Source: Thunnus maccoyii
Taxonomy: Eukaryota > Chordata > Actinopteri > Scombriformes > Scombridae
Length of the DNA: 64,000 nucleotides
Assembly: GCF_910596095.1 (NCBI RefSeq)
Contig: NC_056539.1
Coordinates: 7,700,501 to 7,764,500 of the forward strand
Reading direction: 5' to 3'
This document shows, piece after piece, positions 23,975 to 47,082 of the stretch. The position numbers were made by a program, and so were the translations under genes. The notes beneath the pieces are model-generated. The model had not been told where the DNA came from. It searched no databases and saw nothing but the letters and a program-made list of their open reading frames with translations. Numbering within the stretch: the stretch's first letter is position 1; each line of letters starts with the position of its first letter.

Positions 23975-26940
23975 TGCTTTTGCTAAAGTAGACATGAATG
24001 CAAGACAGTGTTGTTTGGCTGTCACAAAGTGCAAAGCAGACGGCGCGTGATTCCGGTTGGTTGTCCGGTTTTCAGAAGAAAAGCCTACAGTTCTAGTTAA
24101 TAAAGCTAACTCGTCTTTTTTTACTTTAGGAAGGTTGAAGAACTGCAACGATACAATAAAAATGCATGTTTGCAGATGCACATTGATTGTCCTTCTTTCT
24201 TAAAGTGACTCTACTACACGGGTTTGAGCTTATTTAAACTTCACAACATTTAATGTGAAGTTTAGAGACGAAGTGACGTCACAGGGGTGGATGTTTTCCT
24301 GCCAATCCAGTTTCAGTGCGAGATTACACTCCCGTCCTCATTGGGTAAAAGATCAGTAATTTATTAGATGAAATTACATAAAATCAACATACCTGATGCT
24401 TGATGCAGGAGTTAGCCGATATAAACAATTATAGAGTGTATTTATATTGTATATTTGAACTAAATAGAATGATCTCTGCATTAATATTATGAATATGTTG
24501 CCTTTATGACAACTCATATGCATGAAATTGAGAGTAAGGACACACAACTATAAAGGAGACCAAACTTTACATATTGTCACTACTCCTTTGCTTTTAGTAG
24601 GTGTTTGCATAGTCATCTGTCCTTCAATGTGGCCACCACTTGTGAAGAAGCGGGTAAACATAGAAAACATGATATTCTTGTTTCATTGTTTGCAGAAACA
24701 GGACACCAGTGTGTGTATTTCCTCTCTAATATTTGAGCTCTACAAATATGGCACATAGCTACTTTTTTCCTTTTCCAAACGGAGAGAAAAATGCATTAAT
24801 ACTGTGAAAGGCCTCTGTCATTCTGGTGATTTTTTCTCAAGTACACAACAAAAAACAACAGTTTTAATGTACATGTATATCAAATGACAATGCATGAATG
24901 ACTATATTTCCACTGGTGCAGTCGAATAATTTCCATTTATTAAAAACAGAAACGCTTAGAAAATAATAGCAGTACAGTAAGGTGCAAATTACACTTGAGA
25001 CATGTTGCATTTTCGACTAGTGGTGACATCCTTTGCCAGTGATGTTAACAGAGTAATCAAGGATGTTCCAGTCAGTTGAATACTGAAAAATATCACAAAA
25101 TTACAAATTACAACACAATGCATGGGTTACACAGGAATGCTATGAAAGACTGGAGTGAAGAAAGACCAGATTTGTGAGTCTTTAATTCAAGTTTTGGTTT
25201 TTTGTTGCCCATATTATAAATGTGCCTTAATGTTTTAGTCAGGATGAGTTCTCCCTGCATTCAATTTTTTTTTTTTGATGATAAAAGGGATAAACCCCCT
25301 CTGGACTGAAATTTCAACAGGAGCTGTCAGTTCAGAGGCTTCGCTTGACAATTAATACCCAGGCTGCCTACACAACTAGACTTCAACGCAAATGAATAAG
25401 TAAGCGAGGAAAGCGAGGAAAAGTCTGAAATAGAGTTAAAGGTTAGAGGAAGAAGCAGCAATATACTGTGATATGTTGCCACTGCTGGTGCCAATATCAC
25501 ACATCACAGGCATGAGGCCGAAGGCAACAGTGGCAAGCGAACTAAAGCTGCTTAGTTAGATTAATACACTGGACAAGACAGATTTGAAACCATAGATATA
25601 TAATGACTTTGCTTTTTTTTTTTTTTTTTAATCACATTATCTTTTCATTCCTCTCAAAGCTGTATACAGCACAGTCCTTGTTACAGCAATCTTTCAAAAT
25701 AGTTAGCAGTTAGCAGGATGTTGCTTCAATGACAGTGACAGCCTTCCTGATGAGAGGACTCAACAGTCACATATTTCATCTGGACATTTTCATCCATTTA
25801 ACTTGGGAAAAAAAAAAAAAAAAAAAAAAATCAGTGACATACTGTATCTGAATGAAATGAAAAAAAAAATACTGAGGTGCTCAGGCTCTCGATAACTACA
25901 ATCACTGAGCCTCCTTTTGTAATACTAATGTAGTCCAGAGGGGCTTATGAACGATGCTTTTTGAGAGCTACATCACACTGCTATGAGATGAGGTTAATTC
26001 ATTCTTAAATTAGAAACTCTGTAAAAGGCTTATTTACTTACTGCTTGCTCTAGAAAGAAGGGGGAACTTCAAACCATGTGAGCTGGTTTTAGAAGCCACG
26101 TAAAGTTTCACCGCATATTCTAACCACTAGGATATGCTTTCAAAATGACATTGCAAACGTCTGTGCTGATATAGAGCAGTTTACACAATATATACATTAC
26201 ATATTTATAAACATCCTCAAATAATTCCTATTTAAGGCTGTCTGCTGGAAAATAAAAGTTATCAAAACAGTTGTTGCGGTAGGAAACCTGCCTCATGTGC
26301 CAGCACTGCTTTTTTTTTTTTCTTTAAATGGGATGTGCATCTTCTGTTTGAGCTGGCGGTACTTGACTCATGCTCACTTCCTGACCTGAACAATGACCAT
26401 GAAACCAACTGTCGACACGTGAAAAAGGAAATTAAGAGACTGAAATGCAACAGTGTTCGCTACAAAAAAAATGGGGTCAGAACCGTGATGTTTAAGTGAA
26501 AAGAAAAGGTCAGTCATGTGGTTATTGAACAGGTTTGCCATTGGTCAGTTAGTACGCTACGTTAAGGCCAGAGGGAAGTTTCCAAAGTGGAACTGCACTG
26601 TAATGATGTTTTATCAATAGCAAAGAAAAACATACAGTATAACCAATATATATATATTTTTTTTAACTTAGTGTAAGAGGATGGTTGGATGACTGCGGAG
26701 CACCTAAGTATTTCAACACACACAGCCTGTCCCACAGCTCTGCAGTCAGCGGTGTGCCCCCGTGTCCTCAAACGCAGACACACGGGGCTTCACAGTCAAC
26801 ACTGCGCTGGATCTGTCCAGGAAGGAGGACAGCCGAGGGAGAGAGCGGGAGAAGGTTTCACTCTTGGCAGACAGAGACTCTTCTAACAGTTTGTGTTTAC
26901 GGCTGGCCGTCATGATACCCCATCATGACCCCGTCTCCCT
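23975..26940. other. nit2 promoter region and long tbc1d23 3' untranslated region
   Basis: Upstream of the nit2 ATG (to about 24.35 kb) there is a perfect CRE and two CCAAT words. From 26940 downward runs the probable 3' untranslated region of tbc1d23, with a minus-strand AATAAA at 24941-24936, which would give about 2 kb of 3' UTR. A poly(A) run of 23 A lies at 25808-25830. No further gene is seen. Confidence 0.55.
24274..24281. promoter_or_regulatory. CRE palindrome TGACGTCA upstream of nit2
   Basis: TGACGTCA about 300 bp upstream of the nit2 start codon, preceded by GAAG, which gives an ETS/CRE-like composite. CCAAT-type words flank it at about 24303 and 24340. This is consistent with a TATA-less housekeeping promoter. 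Confidence 0.5.
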
Positions 26941-36523
<9,583 letters not shown>

Positions 36524-39452
36524 TGTTGTGTTGACGGAGACACGTCACATGCCGTCAACACGGCCCGTCTGTCGCGCGATGCTGTCATTGATTAATTAGA
36601 TTGTCTGATCAATTATCCTTCAACTAGATTGTAACACTTCAAGCTGTTCGGCGATGAATGAGCTAACAATAATTAAAAGACTTTATAGGCTCTACTTTAG
36701 TATTTGTGAGTGATATTTGTAATTTTAACAGGAGGATATAAAACAGACCTATTTCTTCATGTTATGATCAAGAAGGCTAAATGTCCCCTAAATTTCCCCT
36801 TATTTTTATTTCTCATTTCTCTCCACAGTTTATTGTTTTTTCTCACAGTACTTGTAGCTAATTCTGTTTGCCCAGATTTTGTTTTCTTCTGTTTGTTCTG
36901 TTACTTATTTTTCACTGATTTACTGTAATGTGTTTTTTTGCTTCATTATGTTTTGTATATTTTGAAAAGTTAACAAAAAAAGGCTAAATGCTACATTTTG
37001 ACACACTACGTCATGTAATATCAAATCCTCTTTCTGAATGACCTCTAGCCTCAAGGTGTTAATAGGATTAAAACTAAGTCGCTTTGTTCACTCTTGAATC
37101 ATTGTTCGTGATCAACACCAGTAGTTAGTCCTGGACAGATGACTGTTTCTGCTGATTATGGGCTTTTTTCTAAGCAGACACTTTGCAGTAGTCATGCTAT
37201 GGAAAGCACGTGTTACTAATAACATTAACGATGGTGTCTGTGTACTAGTAAACCATGACAGTGTCAGCCAGCACACACATTATCAGGACCCTGAAACTGA
37301 AGCAGCTGAATGGAATTCAGCAATCATTCATTTTCTTATTTATATCTGTGCTTCTCCCACTTTACCACTGTAACAGGTGATAGTCTTACTTGTCCAAAGG
37401 TCAACCTCCTGATAAATTTTATATTAACCCTGGGTCATTTAGAATTGGAGAGAAATATAACAAAATCTTCAAAAGCTATATCTATTGCAATGTTAAATGT
37501 CCACTTAAGGTTAGTGTGATGTTCCATTTTTACAAATTATTTTATCTGTGAAACCTCAAGAACACACACATAAACAATATCAGATATATAAAAAGACCAT
37601 TATTAATCAAGCAATACTATTAAGCCAACAAGTTAAGTTTCACCAGTTTATGAAAATGCTGCCATGACATCACTTTGGTTACTGAGGAATAATAAACTCC
37701 TTCAATTTGGGGATTTATCTGGTTTCAGCAACATTTCAAAGGACAAACAAATAATGAGGTCTCCAACCATTAAAAGTCAAAGAGTTCTCAGAGCATTAAC
37801 ATAGAGCTAAAGAGTACAAGACTACGTGCACAGACTGGAAGAAAACTTGCAAAGATGAAATTCATTCCAGGAATTATAACTTTATTAGGATTCTTTCACT
37901 TTGGTCACCATACATATTGTTGATGAAGAATGTCAGTGTAGTTTGTCAGTCAGAATTTAGTGGATATCTGAAGCTGAATGTCACATCCATTTCTCTGAGG
38001 TTAACCCATGTTTGAAGATGATTTCTGAGTAATTCCCACCAGCTGCAGCTGGAATGCATGATTTGGTTCTTTCAATGACACACCTTCAATGAAATGTTGC
38101 CAATAATGCTGCTACATGCATGAAAATATCTTTTAGCAGTTGTGGCTCATTTCTTTTTTATAGATGACTGTACAGGTGCTACTTGAGAACCAAATCATAC
38201 ACTGTACCAAGAGATTCTCAGTGCTGCATGTAGGCTGGAAACACTAAGGCCTGTGTTGTGGGAGGATACATTTAAAAGGAGGGCACGTAGAGAAAAAAAA
38301 AAAAAAAAAAAAAATCAAACCACTGTCTTTTTACTCTGTCAAAAGATGAAACCAAATGTAGCATGAAAAATAAACATTTTACAATAGTATAGAAAATAAA
38401 TCATGTTTATCAATTTAAGTGAGCTAGGAAAACAAACACTGAATATCCAATCCCTTGTGACATCTTCTGACACTAGAGGCAGTTCAAAAAATAACATTTT
38501 CAAAAAACTAAAGACATAAAGTTGGTTACATTTTCCTAATCCAAAGTGTTTTGCCCAGTCTCTTATCGTTAGGGTGTTCCTAGTGTTCAAACAGCACGAG
38601 CATTGCATTTACATTTATTTATAAAGTGAACATGCTGCACAAAAAATATATATTTAAAAAAACAAAAAAAGAAAAACAGGCAATCCTGTAATTAAAAAAA
38701 AAAAAAAACAGAACAAAAAAAAAAAACACTTCAGGATCCTAAACTAACTCCTCTGTATGCCCTTATCCCTTATGGGATCAATTCCAGGATTACAAACACA
38801 GACATTACACATGTGACTATAATTTTAATCTTGCATTCGGAACTGATACTGTATGTTACATATGGAAGGTAGCTGGACAAAAACCCTTTTAGATCAGCTT
38901 AAATTAAGAGGTGAACAGTCCATTAGAACTATATAAAGCTCTCACAGTATTTTCTGTAGATCTAAGTGTCACATAAACCGTAGTCAGTAAATGGTTCAGA
39001 CTGAGCACATTTCCATTCTCTTACATTTCACATCATTACTTGTAATTTGGACAAGTATACATGAGCATTCATGTATGATTTTTCCTCTCAAGATGACACA
39101 ATCTTTCTTTACTCTGAGCAAAAAAAAAAAAAAAAATGTTGATGTTATTGTGGTTGAAATAAGTGTCAAAGGGCTGTGTTGTTAAAGACCCCCCCACCCA
39201 AAACAACCTACCAAGTACACCAGAAGCCCCGATCACAGCCTTGGCTTGATTGGGAATAGATATCCATCTTTTCCATGACAGCAAACCCCTTTAATGTGAT
39301 GTAAACACGGTATGTTATTCAGGGTGCTTCCTTTTATCTTTTATGATCCAGTACTCATTTTTATACAAATCAAAGTAAGTCAGACAGTTGCACTTTTAAC
39401 ATAGTTAGGTTCAGCAATGAAGACTGAGATTGGCAATCAATAGGCCGAGAAG
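36524..39452. other. tbc1d23 promoter and tomm70 3' untranslated region
   Basis: CG-containing sequence just upstream of the tbc1d23 ATG (to about 36.6 kb) is the probable promoter. From 39452 downward is the tomm70 3' untranslated region, with minus-strand AATAAA candidates at 38619-38614 and 37886-37881. A run of 22 A is at 38293-38314. The middle, 36.65-37.85 kb, is AT-rich and shows no gene. Confidence 0.5.
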
Positions 39453-41589
39453 TTACAGCGTCGGAGGTTTCAGCCCGTACTTCCTCGCCACTTCTGTCTG
39501 GGCGTATGCGGCATCGCATAACGAGTACAAATGGGCCATCTCCATCTCTGACTTGGCTAGGTTAATCGCCTTGTTGAACATTTCTATCGCCTTGTCCAGA
39601 TTGCCCCTGGAAGGAAAATGCTCGTGTTATTTGAAGCACTTTGAGAAAGACACAATATGAGGTTTGGGTCAAACTTTTAATCTCACCTTTGAACTTCGAT
39701 GGTTCCCATGGTTTCATAAGCAAAGTCACATTTGTTGTCAATCTCAATCGCCTTGCTGATGAGCTCTAGACCCAAATCAAGGTCCTGTTTCCACTGCAGC
39801 TGTAACAAACTGGACATATATTGAAGAATTACCGACTGATATCTAATTTACACTTATGAATCAGATCTTATTTTAACAATATGCATAACTGAAGGGGGAA
39901 AAAAAGCTTACCCCTTGTGGACATATGTGGTAGCATTGTCTGGTTCCAGTTCGATACACTTGTCATACATCTCATCTGCTTTTCCAAACTGCTGCTGATC
40001 AGTCAAAGCCTGAAAAATAAACAAAAACACTTGCGTTGTAAGGTCTGTTGAACATGTCAACAACATCTGAAGCTGACATTTTCTGTCTGAATTTTAATAA
40101 AATATTTTATAAATGCCATTTAAATAAGAAAAAGCAACCACTGATCACTGTTGGAATAGAAATTCACATTTTTGGTTATATACCTGAGCGTAGAGAGCGT
40201 AGCCTTCAGCACACTTTGGGAACCTTCTGATAACATCTTCAAAGCCGTCCATGGCGGTCTGTACTTGTGACGGGTTGTTTCCAGTATATGCTTGTCTATA
40301 CTGAAGTACATAGCAAAAACAAACTCACCAGCTAATCTCAGCAAATAGGATGAAAAGTTAACTCACTCATTAGATAGTGAAGTTAATGTCAGACAATCTC
40401 TCTTTTTAAAGTGTTTAGATGAAAACTTACAAGAGCAAAGCATTTCTGTGCCTGGGCCAGAGCCGAGTCAGGCCTGAGCAGGATGCACTCATCGAAGTCT
40501 CCCACGGCCTCGTCCACCTGGTCCAGCAGAATCTTCAGCTGAGAGGAAATACAGAGGACTTCGTCTTACACTACAGCATATACCAGGATCCATTCACAAA
40601 CTGGCACCTAATGAGCTATGTTAAAGAGACCAGTTCATCCAGACTCCTACCTGACCCCTGTGGTGATACACGTCAGGGTTGCGTGTATCGATGTCAGCTG
40701 CCATGTTGAAGTCTTGTGTCGAGAGCAGAGGCTGCTGCTGCTGCATGTACATGCTTCCACGCTTGATCAAAGCATTGGCTCGTAGCTGTGAAAAATTAGA
40801 CGACACAACAGAGAGAGATCCTGTGATGTTGTAGCCACCAGCTCATCTTTCAAAAGTCTTTATTTATATATAAACATCATAAGGTAAGCTGTGAAAAAAT
40901 GGCATGCATTAAAATAAGATTAAACCTGGAAAACATGTCCGTACCTTCACATTGGCATCATGCATGTTGATTACTCGATCCAGATCAGGTTGAGCAGCAG
41001 TAGCGTTGCCAATCAGCAGGTAGAATGTAGCACGCAGCAGCAGGGCCTCAGCAGTGTATCGTCCGCCTGACTCGATCTCCTTGGTGCATTCGCTGATGAT
41101 TTTGTCATAGTTCTCCTCCTCCATGTACTGCTTTGCCTTCAGGTAGCCAGAGCTAAGGACGTGAAAAAGACCAGATGAGAAAAACTATTAATCTACTAGG
41201 TAATAATTCACAGTTTTGCAAAAAATTATTTCACTTAATACACTTTAAACTGCAAGTAAACATTTGACCTCAGAAGATATCTTCAATGTGCCCCTCTGCA
41301 CTAAAACAGACTTCAATGTATTGTAATGCTGAAACAGATTAACAATGCACTGTTTAGTACTTGATTAATAGGCATATATTGTTGTGCAAACTCAAAATAT
41401 TAGAGGTTTCCATAAAATATCAATGACATGCACATTTTCTTTACTACACAAAAATGTGTTTGATTGTGACCCTCCAGGTTTACTTCTGGATCCACAGCTA
41501 GTACTACATATTTGTTTTGACTTTGTGAATCCCTTTACTTTTCAGTTTGTCAATATTTCTAGTTGTTCAACACCCTCTGCACAAGATAT

Positions 41590-41624
<35 letters not shown>

Positions 41625-44600
41625 TGTCCCAGCAGATGAATCATAATGATTTTAGTCATCCCCTGACATTTACTCTAAACAGTAGGGCAGTAATTCTCAG
41701 GCGTACATCAACATCTAAAGCCATGACATTTTCAGAATACATTCATGTTCTCCTGAGGATGCATCATTTGGATTTTATCTAGTGCAAACCTCAAGTTTTA
41801 ACTAGTAACATTTTGAAATTCTATATGGAAGATAGCGACACTCCCCCGAAAAAACGTTCTGCTTAGTTCCCATTAAGCACATTTACACCCACACTCCTGC
41901 ATCTCATCACTGTCACTGTCACTGATAGTGGAAAGGTCGTAGGATCATAAAAACCAAATGAGTTTCTTCCGTTGGAAGCATGAATATGTTCAGAGCTTTA
42001 ATGGCAACCTCCCCATTTCATTTAAATATTCTTGGAAATTATGTGACTGTTAAGTCAACACAGGGACAAAGATACCTGTAGAACATTTCCAGCATCTTGC
42101 TCTATGCCACCAGCTCGTCCGCAGTGTTGGACAAGTTAACTTGAAATTACTGATGACATATTACTCATTGTAAAAGTAATTACATGACTTTATTTCTCAG
42201 CAGCAGAAGTAATGCGTTTTATTACTCATTACTTTACGTTTTTAATCAGCTGTCAGCTCCAATCCTCCACACCCACATGTAATATGTATTGTATTTGTGT
42301 TTAAGAAGCAGGCAGGATACAATTTTGAAGAATTTACTGACCATCCAACAGCTAGTGTTAGCGTAGCCTCAGTGACTGCACAAAGCACTCCAGAAGTCCC
42401 GACCTCAGCTGCATGATTCATGGATTTAGTTCTCTGAACTGAACCAGCGCCAGGTGATTCCTGAACGCAGGCGTACCCGTGGCTAACGATAGCGAGCCAG
42501 CTAAGCTACGACCCAACTTTGGAATTACTGCGAGTTGCATTTGTCCTCCAGAGAGGTCTGCCAGCTGAACGCAGAGACCACATTGATATCAACCCTCCAT
42601 CAATCCAGTAAGACAGCGAGCACGTTGACCCCCAAGTGTAAAAGTAATGGAGCGTTACTGGGATTAGTAACTGTAATATAATTATTGAATTTCAAACCGT
42701 AATCCATTAAAAGTAATAATATTACACGGTGACTAAGTAATGCGTTACTGCCCAACACTGCTCCTCTGTCCATCCTGGTAAAACCTAAATGAACCAGTTA
42801 AGTTGATAATAAGCAAATGTTCTCTGACCTCTCAGTGACTTCAGCTGCCTCGCCCTCCTTGTCCTTGTCTTCATCTTTCTTCTCCCCCTTCTGCAGGGGC
42901 TGCGAGATGATGTCATCAGTGAATGAACTAAAGTAGGACTTGATGAACTGAGGAGAAGGCATCATGGGTTCACGGTTCTGCAGAGGGAGGGTTAAAAAAT
43001 ATATGTTTACTGTGACAATTCAGGGAAATGAAACTGAAACAAAATGTCTCTAGAAGTGTACAAATACCTTGTATTTCTCTTTGGCCTTCTCTTTTCCCAG
43101 CTGTTTCAGCACCTTGTCTGCTAGCAGCATGCTCTGTTGGTTCTGGAAGGCCTCGAGAATACACACCGCTGTGACATCTGGAGGATTAAAAGGAAACAAT
43201 AGCAAATCAACTTGTCTTTGTCACAACAACAGTTACACATTTTAAAAGACACATTTGTAAAAGGATAATTTTAAAAGAAAAGGGGTCTGGTCTCACCTTC
43301 CAAGCATTCCTTCTTGTTGTCTAGTTTTTCCAGAGCTTTAGCCCTCCTGAACAGAGCCTTGACATAGCGTGGATTAAGTTCCACAGCCTGAGAGCAGTCC
43401 TGCACCACTTCTGTCCATTTCAGCTGAAATTAAAGTTATAAACTTTGACATTTTCCAAAAATATCTGTATGAGAATTCAGTAGAGTCCCAGAGTGTGTCC
43501 ACTATCCAGAGAGGCTTACAAGTGCAGTGGAGATGCAGACCTGTATGTAGCAAACTCTTTCCTTTGTTGAAGTACGTTTTTTATTAACTAGGACACAGAT
43601 TTGCCTGAAAGGTAATAGTTCTCTATGAGTAAATGTCACTTCTGCTCATGCTTTATCTTTGTTAAAAGAGTTTATTTTTTCCCTGTGCATATTGATGTTG
43701 AGACATTTCATAAAGCTTACAGTCCAAACTAAGTCTGTACAAAAATGTCAGTGCAGCAGAACTGAAAAATACTGCAGACTGTTAAAGAGATCATTTCACC
43801 ACAATAAGATCAAGAGATCTATAGTGATCATGACATCTCAAGACCAACATATATGATGACAGTATCTGTAACCAACACAACCAGTTACGCCCGGCAGACT
43901 GCAGCCTAAATTGAAGGGAGTGGTTTACAAACCATTTCTTAAGTGACAAAACTAGTCTACATGATTAGCGTTGTCCAAACACATCAAACATTTAACTGCT
44001 GGCAGCTGGGATGGAATCTTCTTCACTGATTAATCACCTCAACATCACACTTTCAGCCAGAGAGCATATGTGAACAGAATGTAAGATTAATACAACACTC
44101 AGTTTCAGTGTTGATGTTTCACTTGGTGTGTTGCTACACATTGACCAAAGATCTAAAACCTCTGTTCCTCTGGTTTTAAGGTATAAGAAGAGGACAGTAA
44201 CATGCACTGAAGCTCTTTCATGCCTATTTTAAGTTCAAGGAAGAGTCAGGAGTACTGACTTGTATGACTTTCCTTCTACAAGCATCTCAACCCAGTGAAT
44301 ATCTCTGGAGACAAAGTGTACCATACTGCAACATGCAAGACACTCGCCAGGATCTTCTAAAAACAAACTACAATGACTGCATGTTATTGTACGTAATTTC
44401 TTCAAAAGAATGAATGAAGAATTGATGCCAGACAGAGGCAACAGTGTCATTGCAGCAAAAGGTTGACATAACAGTGAGAAATTCACTTTGTCTGGACACA
44501 CTTTCTCATTCAAGTTAATGGGACAGTGTGTTCAAACTTTTGACTGGTACTGTGCGTCACTCATAAGATGTGTTTCTGACACTGTTTCAGCTTTTTTTTT

Positions 44601-47082
44601 TTTTTTTTTACATTGTTGAATATCACAATAATCTCATTAAAATTTACAAGAAGATTGTACCAACCTGCTGTTCGTAGGCTGCTGCTCTGTTCTGGTAAAA
44701 CGTTGACAAATCAGTCTTTTGCTCTGTGGGGCACAGAGCAATGGCTTCTGTGTAGCACTGGATGGCGTTCTCATACTTTCCAGCCTTGAAGTACTTGTTG
44801 CCCTTGTTCTTTGCTGCTTGGGCCCGATCCAAAGGGCTCTAAACGAGACAGAGAAAAGATGGTGTTTATGGGTTGAATGGTGTCTTCTGCATCTCAGTAG
44901 ACTAGATCAAGGACTGAAGAGCCAAAGGGTTATTTAACATAATTAAATATCTCTCAGCAACCCATTAGAGCTGCAACTAGTCGACTGACAGAAAATAAAC
45001 TGGTAACTCCCTTTCATCGTCTTCACATAGGAAAGTGAATATCTAATGTTTAGACTGTGATAAGACAAAGCCAGACATTTGATGACATTGCATTGGGCTC
45101 AGGGAAATCGTGATGGTATTTTTCACAGTTTTCTGGTGTATTATTGGTGATCTAGAAAATAATTGTCAGATTAAAACAATCATAGAAGAGCCAAAATTGC
45201 AAAAGGACCATTTATAACAACTATGCCGACACCAACACTGATTCTAGGATAACAACTGTAATAGTAGGCTGCAAATGATGATTATTTTAATTATTGATTA
45301 ATCTGTCAGCCATTTTCTTACTTAATCGTTTGGTCAATAAAATGTCAGAAAAAAGTGAAAATTGCAGTTTGGCATTTTTTCAAGAGAAAACAACTTAATG
45401 ATTAATGGATTTCATCCTGTGGATACATTTTCTGACCACTGACGAATCGATTAATTGTGCATTAACTCAAAACCCTGCTTTCAGATTTCTATAAATAAAT
45501 AAGCTCAATGATGGATAAGAAAAGCACATTTCACTGACATTAGCAAACACTGCAGGAACAAAGAGACTTAAACCATTTGATGTTTGTGTTTGAAATGTGA
45601 AATGGTTTATAACGGTTGAATGTTTGTCTTAATCCACGTGCATTACTTCGCATTAATATCACACAATACCTTAAATGAATCCTGTCTGTGTCACGTCACA
45701 CATGAACAGAATCTGTTTATTAGCCAAGTATGCAGCACGCAAAGAATGTGTCTGACTAAAAATATAGCAAGATTAAAGTGATAATGATTATGTACTACTA
45801 CAATAAACAAAGTGGTGCTAAAATTAAATGACAAATTTTAAATCTATTTACAGAATGGGATAATAATAGTTTTGAAATGGAATATAAAACTTGAAATGAT
45901 ATATTGACTGTACACAGCTGTGTTATGGCCAAAGAAATTGTGACAAGAGCAAAAATTAAATGTGACATGTGCAATAAATAATTTAATTATGTAACAGTGG
46001 AGGTTGGATGCAATGTACAATGTAAAGTCCAGTTTGATGAAATATATGAAAGTGACCAGAGCAGGGATTGAAAGAGGGATGTGAGATGTAAAGTCCAGTT
46101 TGATATCAGTTCACCTATTTAACAGGGCAACAACTTCTGGAAATAATGACTTAACATTTTACCTTTATCACACTTATTACTCAATGACATCCTATTTATA
46201 GGATCGGTTTCATATTTGCGAGCTAACAATCTCATACTAATGATATTGTATTCTATAATTACACAAAGCTGCTTCATGTAACTTAGCTCATGGACGCCAT
46301 AATATCGATAGCATGACTGAATGAACGATCATGGGGGAAACATGAGTGAGGTGTCCATTACGCATGCATGTTACCACGAAATGAAAGCTATGACAGCCAG
46401 CAACAGCCTGTCACACTGTATAATGAAACCAACGCAGCCTGGTTCAAATGACATTTGCAAAACATAAAAATTACAAAGCTGTGCTTGTGGCTCCAAATAA
46501 AAAGCCTCGTGTCGTTTTGTTCCCACATGTTTTAACTCGTCAGCCGCACTTACATGTTCTGTAAAGTCAATGGTTGCTTTTAAAGGCGTGCAGGCATTTG
46601 CAACCAGGCTAAATTAACCTAGCCGGCATATTAACACGGGCTAATCCAGCGCCGCTGAGCCGGTTGCTAATGGCCTTGCTCTCCTGAAGGTAGCTGCCAC
46701 CGACGCTCGGTAACGTCAGGTGTCCTTGACTGTACTTTCACGGCAATGACGCATGTAGTAAGAAAGGTGTACGCACAGCTCAAAGGCATACACAGCTATC
46801 GTGATAATGGTGAATTAAACGCAGTCTCAGGGCATCAGTTACCATGTCCTCCTGTTCTCGGCTGGCCCGGGCTGCGCCGTCTTGGCCCTGCACCGGACTG
46901 GCGCTGCCTTCCGGTGTTTTCCGCTCCCCGCTCCCTTTCCCTCGCCTTTCCTTCGTCCGGCTGCGATTCCAGAGGTAAACCGCCCCGACCCCCAGCACTA
47001 TGGGAGTCCCGACCAACAGTGCCAGCTGCCAGCGGGGTAGTCCAGTCCCGGACTGCGGCTCGACTGGCTTTGAAGCAGCCAT
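39453..47082 (-). CDS. tomm70: Mitochondrial import receptor subunit TOM70
   Basis: An outer-membrane TPR receptor that accepts Hsp70/Hsp90-bound carrier preproteins and passes them to the TOM channel. Twelve exons, minus-strand order: 47082-46843, 44838-44665, 43423-43297, 43177-43068, 42977-42829, 41152-40945, 40785-40651, 40538-40431, 40300-40184, 40009-39912, 39809-39687, 39606-39453; 1743 nt, 580 residues (human 608). The N-terminal anchor is about residues 16-37 (RWQLALLVGTPIVLGVGAVY). A basic, low-complexity linker rich in Gly/Ser follows. The TPR clamp begins DRAQAAKNKGNKYFKAGKY (about 83), with the clamp arginines in ALFRRAKA (161-168). An acidic/lysine linker (KKDEDKDKEGEAAE) separates clamp and core TPRs. 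The C-terminus KYGLKPPTL matches human. The N-terminus is shorter than in mammals (fewer Gly/Ala repeats). Confidence 0.97.
41591..41621. repeat. Poly(A) run of 31 bases
   Basis: An uninterrupted A run in tomm70 intron 5 with no adjacent retrocopy recognised. Confidence 0.9.
42122..42760. mobile_element. hAT-like non-autonomous DNA transposon in tomm70 intron 5
   Basis: Left end CAGTGTTGGACAAGTTAACT, right end TTACTGCCCAACACTG: inverted termini CAGTGTTGG(G/A)CA. The flanking 8-mers CTCGTCCG and CTCCTCTG match at 6 of 8 bases, as expected for an aged hAT target-site duplication. It is 639 bp, with subterminal AGTAAT/ATTACT words and no transposase frame. Confidence 0.75.
44490..44563 (+). repeat. 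Fragment of fish repeat ending in a GTTCAAACTTTTGACTGGTA word
   Basis: CAAACTTTTGACTGGTACTG near 44535-44555 is a highly repeated terminal word in teleost genomes. Fragment only, in tomm70 intron 2; followed by a T run at about 44592-44609. Confidence 0.5.
44968..45410. repeat. Two fragments of the GCTGCAAC-ended repeat in tomm70 intron 1
   Basis: AGAGCTGCAACTAGTCGACT at 44968 begins one copy and GGCTGCAAATGATGATTATT at about 45267 begins another that breaks off near 45410. Both are diverged from the copy at 16249-16576. Confidence 0.55.

Noticed and set aside
24522-24758. 78-codon plus-strand frame between nit2 and tbc1d23
   Set aside because: No recognisable domain, AT-rich composition, and no splice or promoter support.
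38293-38314. A22 run as a possible retrogene tail
   Set aside because: No processed gene copy was found next to it; more likely part of the tomm70 3' untranslated region or a simple repeat.
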